Assembly: GCF_032302195.1 (NCBI RefSeq)
Contig: NZ_CP135275.1
Location: 7,585,001 to 7,649,000 of the forward strand
Length of the DNA stretch: 64,000 bases
From: Paenibacillus sp. MMS20-IR301
Lineage (GTDB): Bacteria > Bacillota > Bacilli > Paenibacillales > Paenibacillaceae
Direction of reading: 5' to 3'
Positions 9,126 through 17,333 of this stretch are shown in pieces; position 1 is the stretch's first letter; each line of letters begins with the position of its first letter. The position numbers and the translations under genes are program-made. The notes under the pieces are model-generated. The model did no database searches. It had not been told where the DNA came from and was given only the letters and a program-made list of their open reading frames with translations.

Positions 9126-10007
9126 TCAACCTCTGTCCTCTATAGCCTTGATCCCCAGCGCCAGGGCACCGCACAAGCCCGCGTTATCACCCAAACCTGG
9201 AGGGACGATATAAGAATCCGTGGCCTCCAGAATTTCCGGGGCTGCCACATATCCGTTCAGAGCCTTGCGGACTTCCTTACGGATCATCGGGAACAACTGC
9301 TCCTGGTGCATTACGCCTCCACCCAGAATCACCCGCTTTGGAGACAGTAGCAGGATTACTCCGGCGATGGCTTGGCCCAAATAGTAAGCCTCTATTTCCC
9401 ACGCCAGATGATCAGCTGGCAACGCAGAGCCTTTAATGCTCCAGCGCTTCTCAATGGCCGGTCCCGCCGCCAAGCCTTCCAGGCAGTCGCCATGATAAGG
9501 ACACAACCCTTCGAAGACATCCTCTGCATGCCGCCGGGTCAGTACATGTCCGCCTTCGGGATGAACAAGCCCGTGAATCAGTTTGCCCTCTGCATACACG
9601 CCCACTCCAATGCCTGTCCCGATTGTATAATAGACGCAGCTGTCCAGTCCTTGAGCCGCGCCCCATTTCACCTCACCAAAAGCAGCAGCATTCACATCCG
9701 TATCAAATCCGATCGGCACAGGGAAATACCGCTTCATATACCCGACGAAGTCGAATCCCCCCCAGCCCGGCTTGGGCGTAGTGGTCACATGCCCGTACAA
9801 GGGACTGGAGAAATCCATATTCAGCGGCCCGAATGAACCAATCCCGATGGCTTCGACACCTGTATGCTTAAAATAAGCAACAACCTGCTGCATGGTCTTC
9901 TCCGGAGTCTCTGTCGGAAAGCTGATCCGGTCCAGAATTTCGCCCTCCTCATTGCCCACTCCGCAGATGAATTTTGTACCGCCAGCTTCAATCGCCCCAA
10001 TAATCAT
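9126..10007 (-). CDS. ROK-family fructokinase
   Basis: The 293-residue sugar kinase phosphorylates free fructose (or mannose) with ATP, the final step after GH32 cleavage. The N-terminal phosphate-binding motif is GAIEAGGTKF. There is a DTDVNAAAFGE catalytic segment, a GTGIGVG motif, and a zinc-site pattern with His-Gly-Asp-Cys around HPEGGH and CPYHGDC, as in ROK fructokinases such as Bacillus YdhR/GmuE. The length is typical. ATG follows GAGGAGAAC. The gene is transcribed away from the GH32-ABC operon, and the shared intergenic region carries two LacI-type operators, so the two units are probably co-regulated. Fructose as the substrate is inferred from the locus; mannose or glucose is possible for this family. 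Confidence 0.88.
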   Translation of the reverse strand: MIIGAIEAGGTKFICGVGNEEGEILDRISFPTETPEKTMQQVVAYFKHTGVEAIGIGSFGPLNMDFSSPLYGHVTTTPKPGWGGFDFVGYMKRYFPVPIGFDTDVNAAAFGEVKWGAAQGLDSCVYYTIGTGIGVGVYAEGKLIHGLVHPEGGHVLTRRHAEDVFEGLCPYHGDCLEGLAAGPAIEKRWSIKGSALPADHLAWEIEAYYLGQAIAGVILLLSPKRVILGGGVMHQEQLFPMIRKEVRKALNGYVAAPEILEATDSYIVPPGLGDNAGLCGALALGIKAIEDRG

Positions 10008-10057
10008 ATTTGTTCTCCTCCTGAAAGGAAAGGATGCCCTTTCCCGTTTGTTTTTTT

Positions 10058-10073
10058 GGTAAACGTTTTACAA
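10058..10073. promoter_or_regulatory. LacI-type operator upstream of ROK kinase
   Basis: GGTAAACGTTTTACAA closely resembles the perfect palindrome at 10169 and has the same central ACGT and TTTAC arm. It lies about 50 bp upstream of the kinase start codon. The likely regulator is the LacI protein encoded at 16011-17003 (inference). Confidence 0.6.
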
Positions 10074-10134
10074 TGACTTGATTGTATTGTTGTGTATACT
10101 ATCTACAATCCCACTATACAAACAATTGTAACCG

Positions 10135-10162
10135 TTGACAAGGTGAAAAAATATGTTAGTAT
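10135..10162 (+). promoter_or_regulatory. Sigma-A-type promoter of fructan importer operon
   Basis: A consensus -35 TTGACA (10135-10140) and a -10 TAGTAT (10157-10162) are 16 bp apart. A TG dinucleotide sits one base before the -10 (extended -10). The operator at 10169-10182 covers the expected start site. Confidence 0.75.
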
Positions 10163-10168
10163 ATGTTT

Positions 10169-10182
10169 GTAAAACGTTTTAC
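10169..10182. promoter_or_regulatory. LacI-type operator at transcription start
   Basis: GTAAAACGTTTTAC is a perfect 14-bp palindrome with the central CG of LacI-family sites. It lies 6 bp downstream of the -10 box, where bound repressor would block initiation. Confidence 0.75.
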
Positions 10183-10199
10183 TAATGGAGATGATGCAA

Positions 10200-11663
10200 A
10201 TGAGGAAAATATTCAACAGACCTGCAGAGGGCTGGGTCGGAGATGTAATTCCGTTTTATGACCAAGGGGAGTACAAGCTGTACTATCTTCACGATGAGAG
10301 AGTGGGGGGGGACTATGGCAATCACACCTCATGGAATTTGCTGGCCACGAGAAACGGGCTTGACTTTGAGGATTACGGAGAGGTTCTTCCGAACGGTGAT
10401 GAAAGCGCTCCAGACCGGAATGCGTACACCGGCTCTGTAATCAAGGACAAAGAGGGCATGTACCATCTCTTCTACACGGGGCATAACCCTAACCCAGCGT
10501 TTTGTAAGGATGGCAAGCCCCTGCAAGTAGTGCTGCGGGCCACCGGCACCGACGGGATTCATTGGACGAAAGATCACGGCTTCAAGCTTTACGGGGATGA
10601 AGTGATTTATGAGCAACATGATTGGCGTGACCCCTTTGTGTTCTTCAACGAAGAGAAGCAGGAATACTGGATGCTGGTCACGACCAGGGAAATGAACTCT
10701 TCCGAGAAAAGAGGCGGGTGCATCGCTCTTCTGACTTCAGATGACCTGATGAACTGGAAATACGGTGAACCCTTCTACAGCCCGGATAAGTATATCACGA
10801 TGGAATGTCCCGATTATTTCAAGATGGGGGAATGGCACTACCTGGTCTACTCCACCTTCAGTGAGAAGTTCGTCACCCATTATAAAAAGAGCAGAACGAT
10901 TGATGGACTGTACACATCACCGGTGCTGGACACTTTTGACGGCAGAGGATTTTATGCAGCCAAAACAGCCTCAGACGGCGAGAAGCGGTACGCTTTTGGC
11001 TGGGTGCCTTCGAAGAAGGGTTCGAATGATTATGGAGATTGGGAGTGGGCAGGCACGCTCGTTGTCCATGAGCTGCACCAGAACGAACAGGGAGAACTGC
11101 TGGTGAGAATGCCGTCTTCCATCTATGGACATTTTAATAGGGAAGAACAAATTCTGCCGCAAGCGGAGAAAAATTGCATTCAGCAGGATAACAGACTGCA
11201 GCTCTCGTGTCTGGATGGACTGGCTTATAGTGTGCTTAACCCGCTGCCTGCTCAGGTCATGCTTGAAGCATCTTTTGCAGATTGGCAGCAGGTGAAGGAC
11301 TTTGGTATTGCAGTCCGCACAGACAAGTCGCTGGACAATGGTTATTTCATCAAATTCGATCCTTTTCATAACCGGATCACCTTTGATATGTGGCCGAGAA
11401 GAGAACCGGGATTCTTTCAATGGCAAATTGCTGGAGACAAGCCGCAAGTTATCGAGCTGGAGCGTCCGTTTGATTTTGGAAGCCACAGCCGGATTGGATT
11501 CCAGCTGATTCTCGAAGAAGATATCTTATGTCTCTATGTCAATAATGAAGTTGCAATGACTACCCGGATCTATAACTTTAAGGACGGCCATTTTGGTTTT
11601 TTTGCCAATGAGGGCGCTGTAAGCATTCAGGATATCACCCTGAAAACGGCTGCTGAGCGTTAA
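10200..11663 (+). CDS. Cytoplasmic GH32 beta-fructosidase (second copy)
   Basis: The 487-residue protein has no signal peptide. ATG 10200 is preferred because GGAG at 10187-10190 is 9 bp away; an in-frame ATG at 10185 would place the ribosome site on the operator. Likely catalytic residues are Asp15 (WVGDVIPFY), Asp144 (WRDPF) and Glu202 (MECPD), followed by a C-terminal sandwich. It is a paralogue of the 7597-9018 enzyme and heads an operon with the importer, the GH172 gene and the LacI gene, so it probably cleaves the imported sugar to fructose. Having two such enzymes in one locus suggests different chain lengths or linkages, which cannot be settled from sequence. Confidence 0.83.
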   Translation: MRKIFNRPAEGWVGDVIPFYDQGEYKLYYLHDERVGGDYGNHTSWNLLATRNGLDFEDYGEVLPNGDESAPDRNAYTGSVIKDKEGMYHLFYTGHNPNPAFCKDGKPLQVVLRATGTDGIHWTKDHGFKLYGDEVIYEQHDWRDPFVFFNEEKQEYWMLVTTREMNSSEKRGGCIALLTSDDLMNWKYGEPFYSPDKYITMECPDYFKMGEWHYLVYSTFSEKFVTHYKKSRTIDGLYTSPVLDTFDGRGFYAAKTASDGEKRYAFGWVPSKKGSNDYGDWEWAGTLVVHELHQNEQGELLVRMPSSIYGHFNREEQILPQAEKNCIQQDNRLQLSCLDGLAYSVLNPLPAQVMLEASFADWQQVKDFGIAVRTDKSLDNGYFIKFDPFHNRITFDMWPRREPGFFQWQIAGDKPQVIELERPFDFGSHSRIGFQLILEEDILCLYVNNEVAMTTRIYNFKDGHFGFFANEGAVSIQDITLKTAAER

Positions 11664-11717
11664 TCACAGGATGGTTACACGGCATTTATAAGATAAATAT
11701 ATTTGGAGGGGTTTAAA

Positions 11718-13052
11718 ATGACAAAAAAAATGTCAAAGGTGTTCACCGGGCTTGCAGTTTTCTCCTTGGCCGGCGCTGCTCTGGCAGGGTGCGGCAGCTC
11801 TTCGGATAACAAGAATACAGACACTGCCGGATCGCCCAATGCGCCTAAGGAGCAAACCGTGACCTGGCTCTCGGCCAGACCGGAGAACGGGGCCATTGTC
11901 CAGACGGTTAAGGAGCTTGCCGACCAGTTCGCCGCCGATCATCCCGGCTTCAAGCTGGACCTTCAGGTGACGGCGGACAGACCCTCTTACCTGACCAAGC
12001 TGAGAACGCTGGTTGCTTCAGGACAGATGCCGGATTTCATTGATAGTGATGCCGACCCGTTCGCCCAGGAACTTGTCAGTGCTGGCTTGCTGGTGGACAT
12101 GGAGAAATTCCTGAAGGATGAGGGGCTGTATGATAAGTTCTATGAGCCTGCACTGAAATACCAGGAGCTGCCGGACGGAAGTCTGTATCTCCTGCCCATG
12201 GAATATCACATGGAAATGACCTGGTATAACAAAAAAATATTTGCCGACAACAACCTTGAGGTGCCTAAAACCCTTGATGATCTGCTTGCAGTCAGCAAAG
12301 CACTCGAAGACAAGGGGGTTACGCCAATCGCGGTAGATGGTGTTGATGTATGGCCGGTATTGCGTTATGCGGCAATGTATCCTTTCCGGACCACAGGCAA
12401 TCAGTTCATCCGGGATTTGAGCCAGGGCAAAGCAAAAATGTCTGATGAGGCAGGGATGCAGGCGGCTAACTTCTCTTCTGAAATCGGAAAATACTTTCAG
12501 GAAGGATTCGCTACAACCGATTATACGACAGCTAAGAATCTGTTCCTGAACGGACAGGCTGCCATGTACAATATGGGCACTTGGGAGATCCCATCCTTCG
12601 TGGAGGAGAGTCTGCCGGAAGGACTTAAGGGCAACGTCGATTATTTCTATCTGCCGACCACAAGCAATGCGGTCACGCCGGACAATGAATTCTTCGGCAA
12701 CAGCGGGATCGGGCTTGGAGCTTCGGCCGCAACATTCGACGGGCTGCCTAAGGAGTTTCTGAGCTATGTGCTGAAAAATTACAGCGACGTTTATGTGGCC
12801 AAGCAACAGATGTCTCCACTTAAATTCACCATTGATGACGAGTCCAAATTCTCCGCGCTGTTCCTGCGCATTAAACAGGATATGGACAACTATGGCTCAG
12901 AATTCGCCAAGCCTTGGGATACGCTGCTTGATCCGAACACCAACTCGGTAATGAGCGATCTGATAACTAAGCTGACCATGGGCTTTATTACTCCAGAGGA
13001 TTTTGCCAAACAAATAGATGCTGCCATTGCCAAGAATACAGCCGGCAAATAA
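11718..13052 (+). CDS. ABC sugar importer substrate-binding lipoprotein
   Basis: The 444-residue family 1 extracellular solute-binding protein has a lipoprotein signal peptide with lipobox LAGC (Cys25), so it should be lipid-anchored outside the membrane. ATG 11718 follows GGAGGGG at good spacing; an upstream in-frame TTG overlaps the ribosome site. The protein has the usual two-lobed binding-protein pattern with aromatic-rich segments (MTWYNKK) around the sugar site. It is followed by two permease genes, and no ATPase is encoded nearby. Fructo-oligosaccharides or difructose anhydrides are the probable ligands from the flanking GH32 and GH172 genes. Confidence 0.88.
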   Translation: MTKKMSKVFTGLAVFSLAGAALAGCGSSSDNKNTDTAGSPNAPKEQTVTWLSARPENGAIVQTVKELADQFAADHPGFKLDLQVTADRPSYLTKLRTLVASGQMPDFIDSDADPFAQELVSAGLLVDMEKFLKDEGLYDKFYEPALKYQELPDGSLYLLPMEYHMEMTWYNKKIFADNNLEVPKTLDDLLAVSKALEDKGVTPIAVDGVDVWPVLRYAAMYPFRTTGNQFIRDLSQGKAKMSDEAGMQAANFSSEIGKYFQEGFATTDYTTAKNLFLNGQAAMYNMGTWEIPSFVEESLPEGLKGNVDYFYLPTTSNAVTPDNEFFGNSGIGLGASAATFDGLPKEFLSYVLKNYSDVYVAKQQMSPLKFTIDDESKFSALFLRIKQDMDNYGSEFAKPWDTLLDPNTNSVMSDLITKLTMGFITPEDFAKQIDAAIAKNTAGK

Positions 13053-13074
13053 AATTCCGGCACAAGCAGAATTG

Positions 13075-13107
13075 TCTCTGCCCGGTCCTTAAGGGCCGGG
13101 TGGAGAG
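13075..13107 (+). terminator. Intercistronic hairpin between binding protein and permease
   Basis: A GC-rich hairpin (CCCGGTCC / GGGCCGGG with a TTAA loop, 13081-13100) has flanking pairing extending to about 13075 and 13107 and is followed by TTTCTT. Hairpins here commonly stabilise or partly terminate the transcript, so that binding protein exceeds permease. Partial termination is inference. Confidence 0.55.
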
Positions 13108-13151
13108 TTTCTTCCAAGTAGAGTAATTACACAAGTGGGGTGACCCTGGAA

Positions 13152-14027
13152 ATGAATGTGCTTAAGGACAAAAAGGCGTGGCTGATCTTCATCTTGCCGG
13201 CTCTGATCTTTTATCTGGGAACGGTCTTCGTTCCCATTATCCAATCTCTTAAATATAGCTTCCAGCAATGGAACGGCATTCAGGAACCAGCCTATATCGG
13301 CTTCGATAACTATATTGCGATGTTCAAGGATTCGTATTTCTGGAATTCAGTGCAGAACAATTTGCTGTACGTGGTAATCGTAGTATTTATGCAGGTATTC
13401 ATTGGCTTGTTCTTTGCTCTGCTGCTCTCCTATGTCACCAAAGGAGCAGGTATCTTCAGAACGCTGTATTACTTGCCGGCGGTGGTTGTGACCGTGGCGA
13501 TTGCCCAAATGTTCCGTAATTTGTATTCCCTGCAGCCTCTCGGTCTGCTGAATATGTTTCTGGATTTTGTGGGCCTCGGGCACCTCCAGTCCGCCTGGCT
13601 CTCCAATCCCCATACGGCTCTGATCGCCGTCTCCATCCCTGAAGGATGGCGGTTTATCGGGATGTATATGGTTATCTTCTATGCTGCTCTGATTGCAATT
13701 CCCAAAGAAATTGAAGAAGCCGCCAAAATTGACGGCGTAAATGGATGGCAATTAATCCGTTATATTAAGCTTCCGAGCATCGTGCATGTGCTGAGCCTGG
13801 CTTTGATTATGTGTACCACAGGGGCTCTGCGGGGCTTCGATATTCCTTATATTATCGGTGTGCCGGGATCGGCTACTGAACTGGTTACTACCTATATGTA
13901 TAAGCAAGCGTTCTCCACCATCCAGTATGGATACGGAAGCTCGATTGCAGTGTTCATTGTTATCGAAAGCCTTCTTGCCGTGTTGCTTATCCGGGCTATT
14001 TTCAATTTAAGGAAAGGAGATGCCTGA
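13152..14027 (+). CDS. ABC sugar permease (MalF/UgpA type)
   Basis: The 291-residue inner-membrane protein has about six hydrophobic segments. It carries the EAA cytoplasmic loop (EIEEAAKIDGVNGWQ), which docks with the ATPase. ATG 13152 is chosen because GGGGTGA lies 8 bp before it; an in-frame GTG at 13140 overlaps that site. It pairs with the next gene to form the transport channel for the sugar bound by the preceding lipoprotein. The ATPase is not in the window, so a shared MsmX/UgpC-type ATPase is likely. Confidence 0.88.
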   Translation: MNVLKDKKAWLIFILPALIFYLGTVFVPIIQSLKYSFQQWNGIQEPAYIGFDNYIAMFKDSYFWNSVQNNLLYVVIVVFMQVFIGLFFALLLSYVTKGAGIFRTLYYLPAVVVTVAIAQMFRNLYSLQPLGLLNMFLDFVGLGHLQSAWLSNPHTALIAVSIPEGWRFIGMYMVIFYAALIAIPKEIEEAAKIDGVNGWQLIRYIKLPSIVHVLSLALIMCTTGALRGFDIPYIIGVPGSATELVTTYMYKQAFSTIQYGYGSSIAVFIVIESLLAVLLIRAIFNLRKGDA

Positions 14028-14028
14028 C

Positions 14029-14862
14029 ATGCCTGGAAACAAAAAGCTCTCCTCTTCTCTGCTGTATATCCTGGTGATTGCGATTCTGCTGATTCAGATA
14101 TACCCCGTAGTCTGGCTGATGCTGTCCAGCTTCAAATCAAGCATCGAGCTGACCACACAGCCGTTTGCGATGCCGTCTTCCTGGTCATTTGACAATTATG
14201 CCAGTGTATTCCGGGAGAGCAGTCTGCTGCTGTATATCAAGAATACGGCGATAGTTACTTTTGCCTGTCTGGCCTTGATTATTTTCCTGAGTGCAACCGC
14301 TGGTTTTGCTCTCGTTAAAATGATTAACCGGCTGAATTCAAAGCTGCTGCTGTTCTTCACCATCGGCATCATGATTCCGATTCAGGTTACACTGATTCCA
14401 CTCTTTATTATGTACAAAGATTACGGGCTGCTGAATTCGTATCCGGCTCTGATCCTGCCCCAGGTGGGTTTCGCGCTGCCCTTGTCCATTTTGATCTTCA
14501 CCAGCTTCTACCGGTACGTGCCGGATGAGCTTCTTGAGGCTGCAGTGATTGACGGCTGCAACATCTATCAGGTGTTCTTCCGGATCGTTTCGCCACTTAC
14601 TATTAATACCACCATTACGGTGGCTTCCATTAACTTTATTTTCATCTGGAATGACTTCGTATTCTCCAATACGTTCACGAACGACAAGGCTTATAAGACC
14701 ATTGCCGTCGGACTGCAGGAGTTCATCGGCGCCTTCGGGGCTACGGATTGGGGCCAGACCTTTGCGGCAATCAGCATCAGCATTATTCCCATTATTATTA
14801 CGTACTTGTTCCTGAATAAATATGTGATGGCCGGTGTATCAGACGGTGCAGTCAAAGGATAA
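14029..14862 (+). CDS. ABC sugar permease (MalG/UgpE type)
   Basis: The 277-residue permease has six predicted membrane spans. It carries the EAA loop (ELLEAAVIDGCNIYQ) and the C-terminal Gly-Ala-Val-Lys-Gly ending typical of MalG-like subunits. ATG 14029 is 1 bp after the TGA of the previous permease and 9 bp after GGAG; an alternative ATG at 14020 abuts the ribosome site. It is translationally coupled to its partner and is followed 14 bp later by the GH172 gene. Confidence 0.88.
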   Translation: MPGNKKLSSSLLYILVIAILLIQIYPVVWLMLSSFKSSIELTTQPFAMPSSWSFDNYASVFRESSLLLYIKNTAIVTFACLALIIFLSATAGFALVKMINRLNSKLLLFFTIGIMIPIQVTLIPLFIMYKDYGLLNSYPALILPQVGFALPLSILIFTSFYRYVPDELLEAAVIDGCNIYQVFFRIVSPLTINTTITVASINFIFIWNDFVFSNTFTNDKAYKTIAVGLQEFIGAFGATDWGQTFAAISISIIPIIITYLFLNKYVMAGVSDGAVKG

Positions 14863-14876
14863 GGAGAAGATAAACC

Positions 14877-15965
14877 ATGCAATCGATGAATCAGCTGTTT
14901 GGCAGAATGAAAGGCAAGAGCAGAGCAATTACAGCGGAGAATCCGCGGGGTCTGAAGGGTCAAGGCGGCCAGGCGGAGGGTCCGCTAGGCGTTGCCCGCA
15001 AAGGCAAGGCGTTCATCTCGCTTGCGCAGGGGGAAACCGCAACGCTTGTTGATATTGAAGGGCCCGGAATCATTCAGCATATCTGGATGACTGTTACCGA
15101 TAAGACGGAATCCGGCTGGTTCGTCCTCCGCGATCTGGTGCTGCGCATGTATTGGGATAGTGAAGAACATCCATCTGTTGAAGTGCCGCTGGGGGATTTC
15201 TTCTGCAACGGCTTTGGAGCGCGGGCGGTTGTCAATTCACTGCCCGTAGTGGTGAATCCGGTCGGCGGCATGAACAGCTATTTTGCCATGCCTTTCCGCC
15301 AGGCTGCCAAAGTGACCATTACGAATGAGCATCCGCAGAGCATTGAGGCGTTTTTCTATCAATTTGACTATATGCTGGTGGATGAATTGGATGAGGATAC
15401 CGAGTATTTTCATGCCCAGTACCGCAGAGAAAATCCCACAGCCCTGAGGCAGGATTATACCCTGATTGATGGAATTAAAGGAAGAGGGAAATTCATCGGC
15501 ACTTATATGTCCTGGACTTCCCTGTCCCGTTACTGGTATGGTGAAGGGGAAGTGAAATTCTATATCGACGGCGACCGGGAGTGGCCAACGATTTGCGGCA
15601 CCGGGGCGGAGGATTATTTTGGCGGGGCCTGGGGATTCGTGAAATATGACAACGGGAACCCTGTGCAAGAGCAGACGTATTCGACTCCATTCATGGGCTT
15701 CCCTTATTTCGCTGCCAGAGATGATACCCGGTCCCATATATATGACGGGGCGGCTTGCCCGATGCGGGGCTTCTACCGCTGGCATATTCTCGACCCGATT
15801 CTGTTCGAAGAGGATCTCCGTGTGACGGTACAGCAAATAGGGCATGACGGCCAAGCCTTATTTGAACGCAGTGACGATATCAGCTCGATAAGCTACTGGT
15901 ATCAGACTGAACCGCATCAGGTCTTCCCGGAATTTCCCGCTGTAATGGACAGACGTCCGCGATAA
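14877..15965 (+). CDS. GH172 (DUF2961) enzyme, probable difructose dianhydride or alpha-fructofuranoside hydrolase
   Basis: The 362-residue cytoplasmic protein belongs to DUF2961, reclassified as GH172. The founding member, from Bifidobacterium dentium, interconverts inulobiose and difructose dianhydride I; other members act on arabinofuranosides. Conserved pieces are PGIIQHIW, PLGDFF, GTGAEDYFGG and the RWHILDPI segment. Two Glu residues about 20 apart, Glu245 (GAEDY) and Glu265 (VQEQTY), fit the two-glutamate catalysis known for the family. It has no signal peptide, so its substrate must be imported, matching the permeases immediately upstream. Placement among four GH32 genes and a fructokinase argues for a fructose-containing substrate (inference), with arabinofuranoside as the alternative. 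Confidence 0.8.
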   Translation: MQSMNQLFGRMKGKSRAITAENPRGLKGQGGQAEGPLGVARKGKAFISLAQGETATLVDIEGPGIIQHIWMTVTDKTESGWFVLRDLVLRMYWDSEEHPSVEVPLGDFFCNGFGARAVVNSLPVVVNPVGGMNSYFAMPFRQAAKVTITNEHPQSIEAFFYQFDYMLVDELDEDTEYFHAQYRRENPTALRQDYTLIDGIKGRGKFIGTYMSWTSLSRYWYGEGEVKFYIDGDREWPTICGTGAEDYFGGAWGFVKYDNGNPVQEQTYSTPFMGFPYFAARDDTRSHIYDGAACPMRGFYRWHILDPILFEEDLRVTVQQIGHDGQALFERSDDISSISYWYQTEPHQVFPEFPAVMDRRPR

Positions 15966-16010
15966 CCGCGGGAGTACAGGCTTGCAAGTAAATTCGCAGA
16001 GGTGCAGCAA

Positions 16011-17003
16011 ATGGCAAAACAAAGAGTTACTTTAGTACAGGTTGCTAAAGATGCAGGCGTATCGCCGGCGACGGTCTCTCATTTCATGAATGGCAATTTT
16101 CACCGGATGGGACCGGAGACCCGTGAGAAAATAAGCAACTCGATTACAAAGCTTGGGTATCAGGTAAATCCCGTTGCCAAAAGCCTAATCACCGGCAAAA
16201 TGTATACCATCGGACTCGTTCTGTCAAACAGCACTTATGACGGATATTTCGAAGATTTATATTTCCTGCACTTTGCCAAGGTGCTGAAACAGCACTTAAA
16301 GGCAATGGGGTATAAGCTGATTCTTCTGGACTTTGATGAAATCTTCATGAATATCCAGATGGTAGATGGAATTATTGTAAAAGCAACTCTGGAGACGGAG
16401 AAATTCATGCCACGGCTCATGGATCTCAATGTTCCCGTTATCACCATCGGACGGCATAATTTATCCTACGGGGCTCATATCGTGCGGGTGAACGACTATC
16501 AGTGCGGACAGGTTGGTGTGGACCATCTAATGTCCAGGGGATATCAAAAAATTATTATTCTGACTCACCCGCATGGACAGGTCCCCGGTTTCGATGACCG
16601 GTTGAATGGCGCCTCCCGATCTATGCAGGAGAAAGGCAATCTCACAACGGTAATTACCGGAGATATGACGGAGAGCTTTGGATATGATACGGTGATGCAG
16701 CTACACGCCAATGGCCAGCTGCCGCAGGCGCTTTTCTGTTTAAACGATATCTCTGCTATCGGGGTGCTGAAGGCCTGCAAGGATCTGGGCCTGTCCGTAC
16801 CGGAGGAGCTTGCTGTACTTGGAGTGGATGACATGCCAACTGTATCGGAGCTGCTCAGTTTGTCGACCATCCGGCATCCGATCAACGAGCTGGCACTGAA
16901 TGCTTCAGAGCTGATGATTCAATCCGTTGAAAAAAAGGAGGACCCTGGCCAGCCTATGGACCGGATGTTCCCTATCGAACTAATGGTAAGACATACCAGC
17001 TAA
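16011..17003 (+). CDS. LacI-family transcriptional regulator of fructan locus
   Basis: The 330-residue protein has an N-terminal LacI helix-turn-helix (VTLVQVAKDAGVSPATVSHF) with hinge helix NPVAKSL, followed by a periplasmic-binding-protein-like effector domain ending in the usual LTSIRHP-type dimer segment. ATG 16011 follows AGAGGTG; a GTG at 16002 is an alternative. It is the last gene of the importer-GH172 operon, so autoregulation through the operator at 10169 is probable. The effector is probably a fructose-containing sugar or its phosphate (inference). A strong terminator follows. Confidence 0.88.
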   Translation: MAKQRVTLVQVAKDAGVSPATVSHFMNGNFHRMGPETREKISNSITKLGYQVNPVAKSLITGKMYTIGLVLSNSTYDGYFEDLYFLHFAKVLKQHLKAMGYKLILLDFDEIFMNIQMVDGIIVKATLETEKFMPRLMDLNVPVITIGRHNLSYGAHIVRVNDYQCGQVGVDHLMSRGYQKIIILTHPHGQVPGFDDRLNGASRSMQEKGNLTTVITGDMTESFGYDTVMQLHANGQLPQALFCLNDISAIGVLKACKDLGLSVPEELAVLGVDDMPTVSELLSLSTIRHPINELALNASELMIQSVEKKEDPGQPMDRMFPIELMVRHTS

Positions 17004-17012
17004 GTTTGTTCC

Positions 17013-17039
17013 AAAACCGTCCATTGGGGCGGTTTTTTT
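17013..17039 (+). terminator. Rho-independent terminator of fructan operon
   Basis: The stem AAAACCG(T)CC / GG(G)CGGTTTT has a 4-base loop and a run of seven T. It lies 10 bp after the LacI stop codon. The rest of the 330-bp spacer to the amylase gene holds only the promoter and operator described separately. Confidence 0.85.
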
Positions 17040-17129
17040 GGGTTGCCGTGTGCTTTTGGGCAAATGAGGGGAGGCAGCGGGAAGCCGGAGCGGTCATAAA
17101 ACCGGCCTTTCCGCAGGTCTAATTATAAG

Positions 17130-17158
17130 TTGACAACGTATACAAATCATGGTAATTT
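17130..17158 (+). promoter_or_regulatory. Probable amylase promoter
   Basis: A consensus TTGACA at 17130-17135 is followed 17 bp later by a weak -10 (TAATTT). A palindromic operator lies immediately downstream, which supports a regulated promoter, but the -10 is poor. Confidence 0.45.
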
Positions 17159-17166
17159 CTAGTTGG

Positions 17167-17178
17167 GAAACCGGTTTC
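17167..17178. promoter_or_regulatory. Palindromic LacI-type operator before alpha-amylase
   Basis: GAAACCGGTTTC is a perfect 12-bp palindrome with a central CG-type core, just downstream of the probable promoter. The LacI regulator at 24496-25581, inside the starch locus, is the natural candidate to bind it (inference). Confidence 0.6.
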
Positions 17179-17333
17179 TCAATGCGGAAAGACAATTTAA
17201 TATCCCCCAATCCACACCGGATTGTACTGGCATGCGCAATAGGTTCGGCCAATGCAATTCAGCGATCAGCAATGCAAGGAAATGGCATCATCTGCTTTTT
17301 GTATGCGCTTTAATCAAGAAAGGGAGATGAGGA

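Noticed and set aside
9048..9350. Plus-strand ORF downstream of the cytoplasmic GH32 gene
   Set aside because: It runs over the terminator and antisense to the ROK kinase gene.
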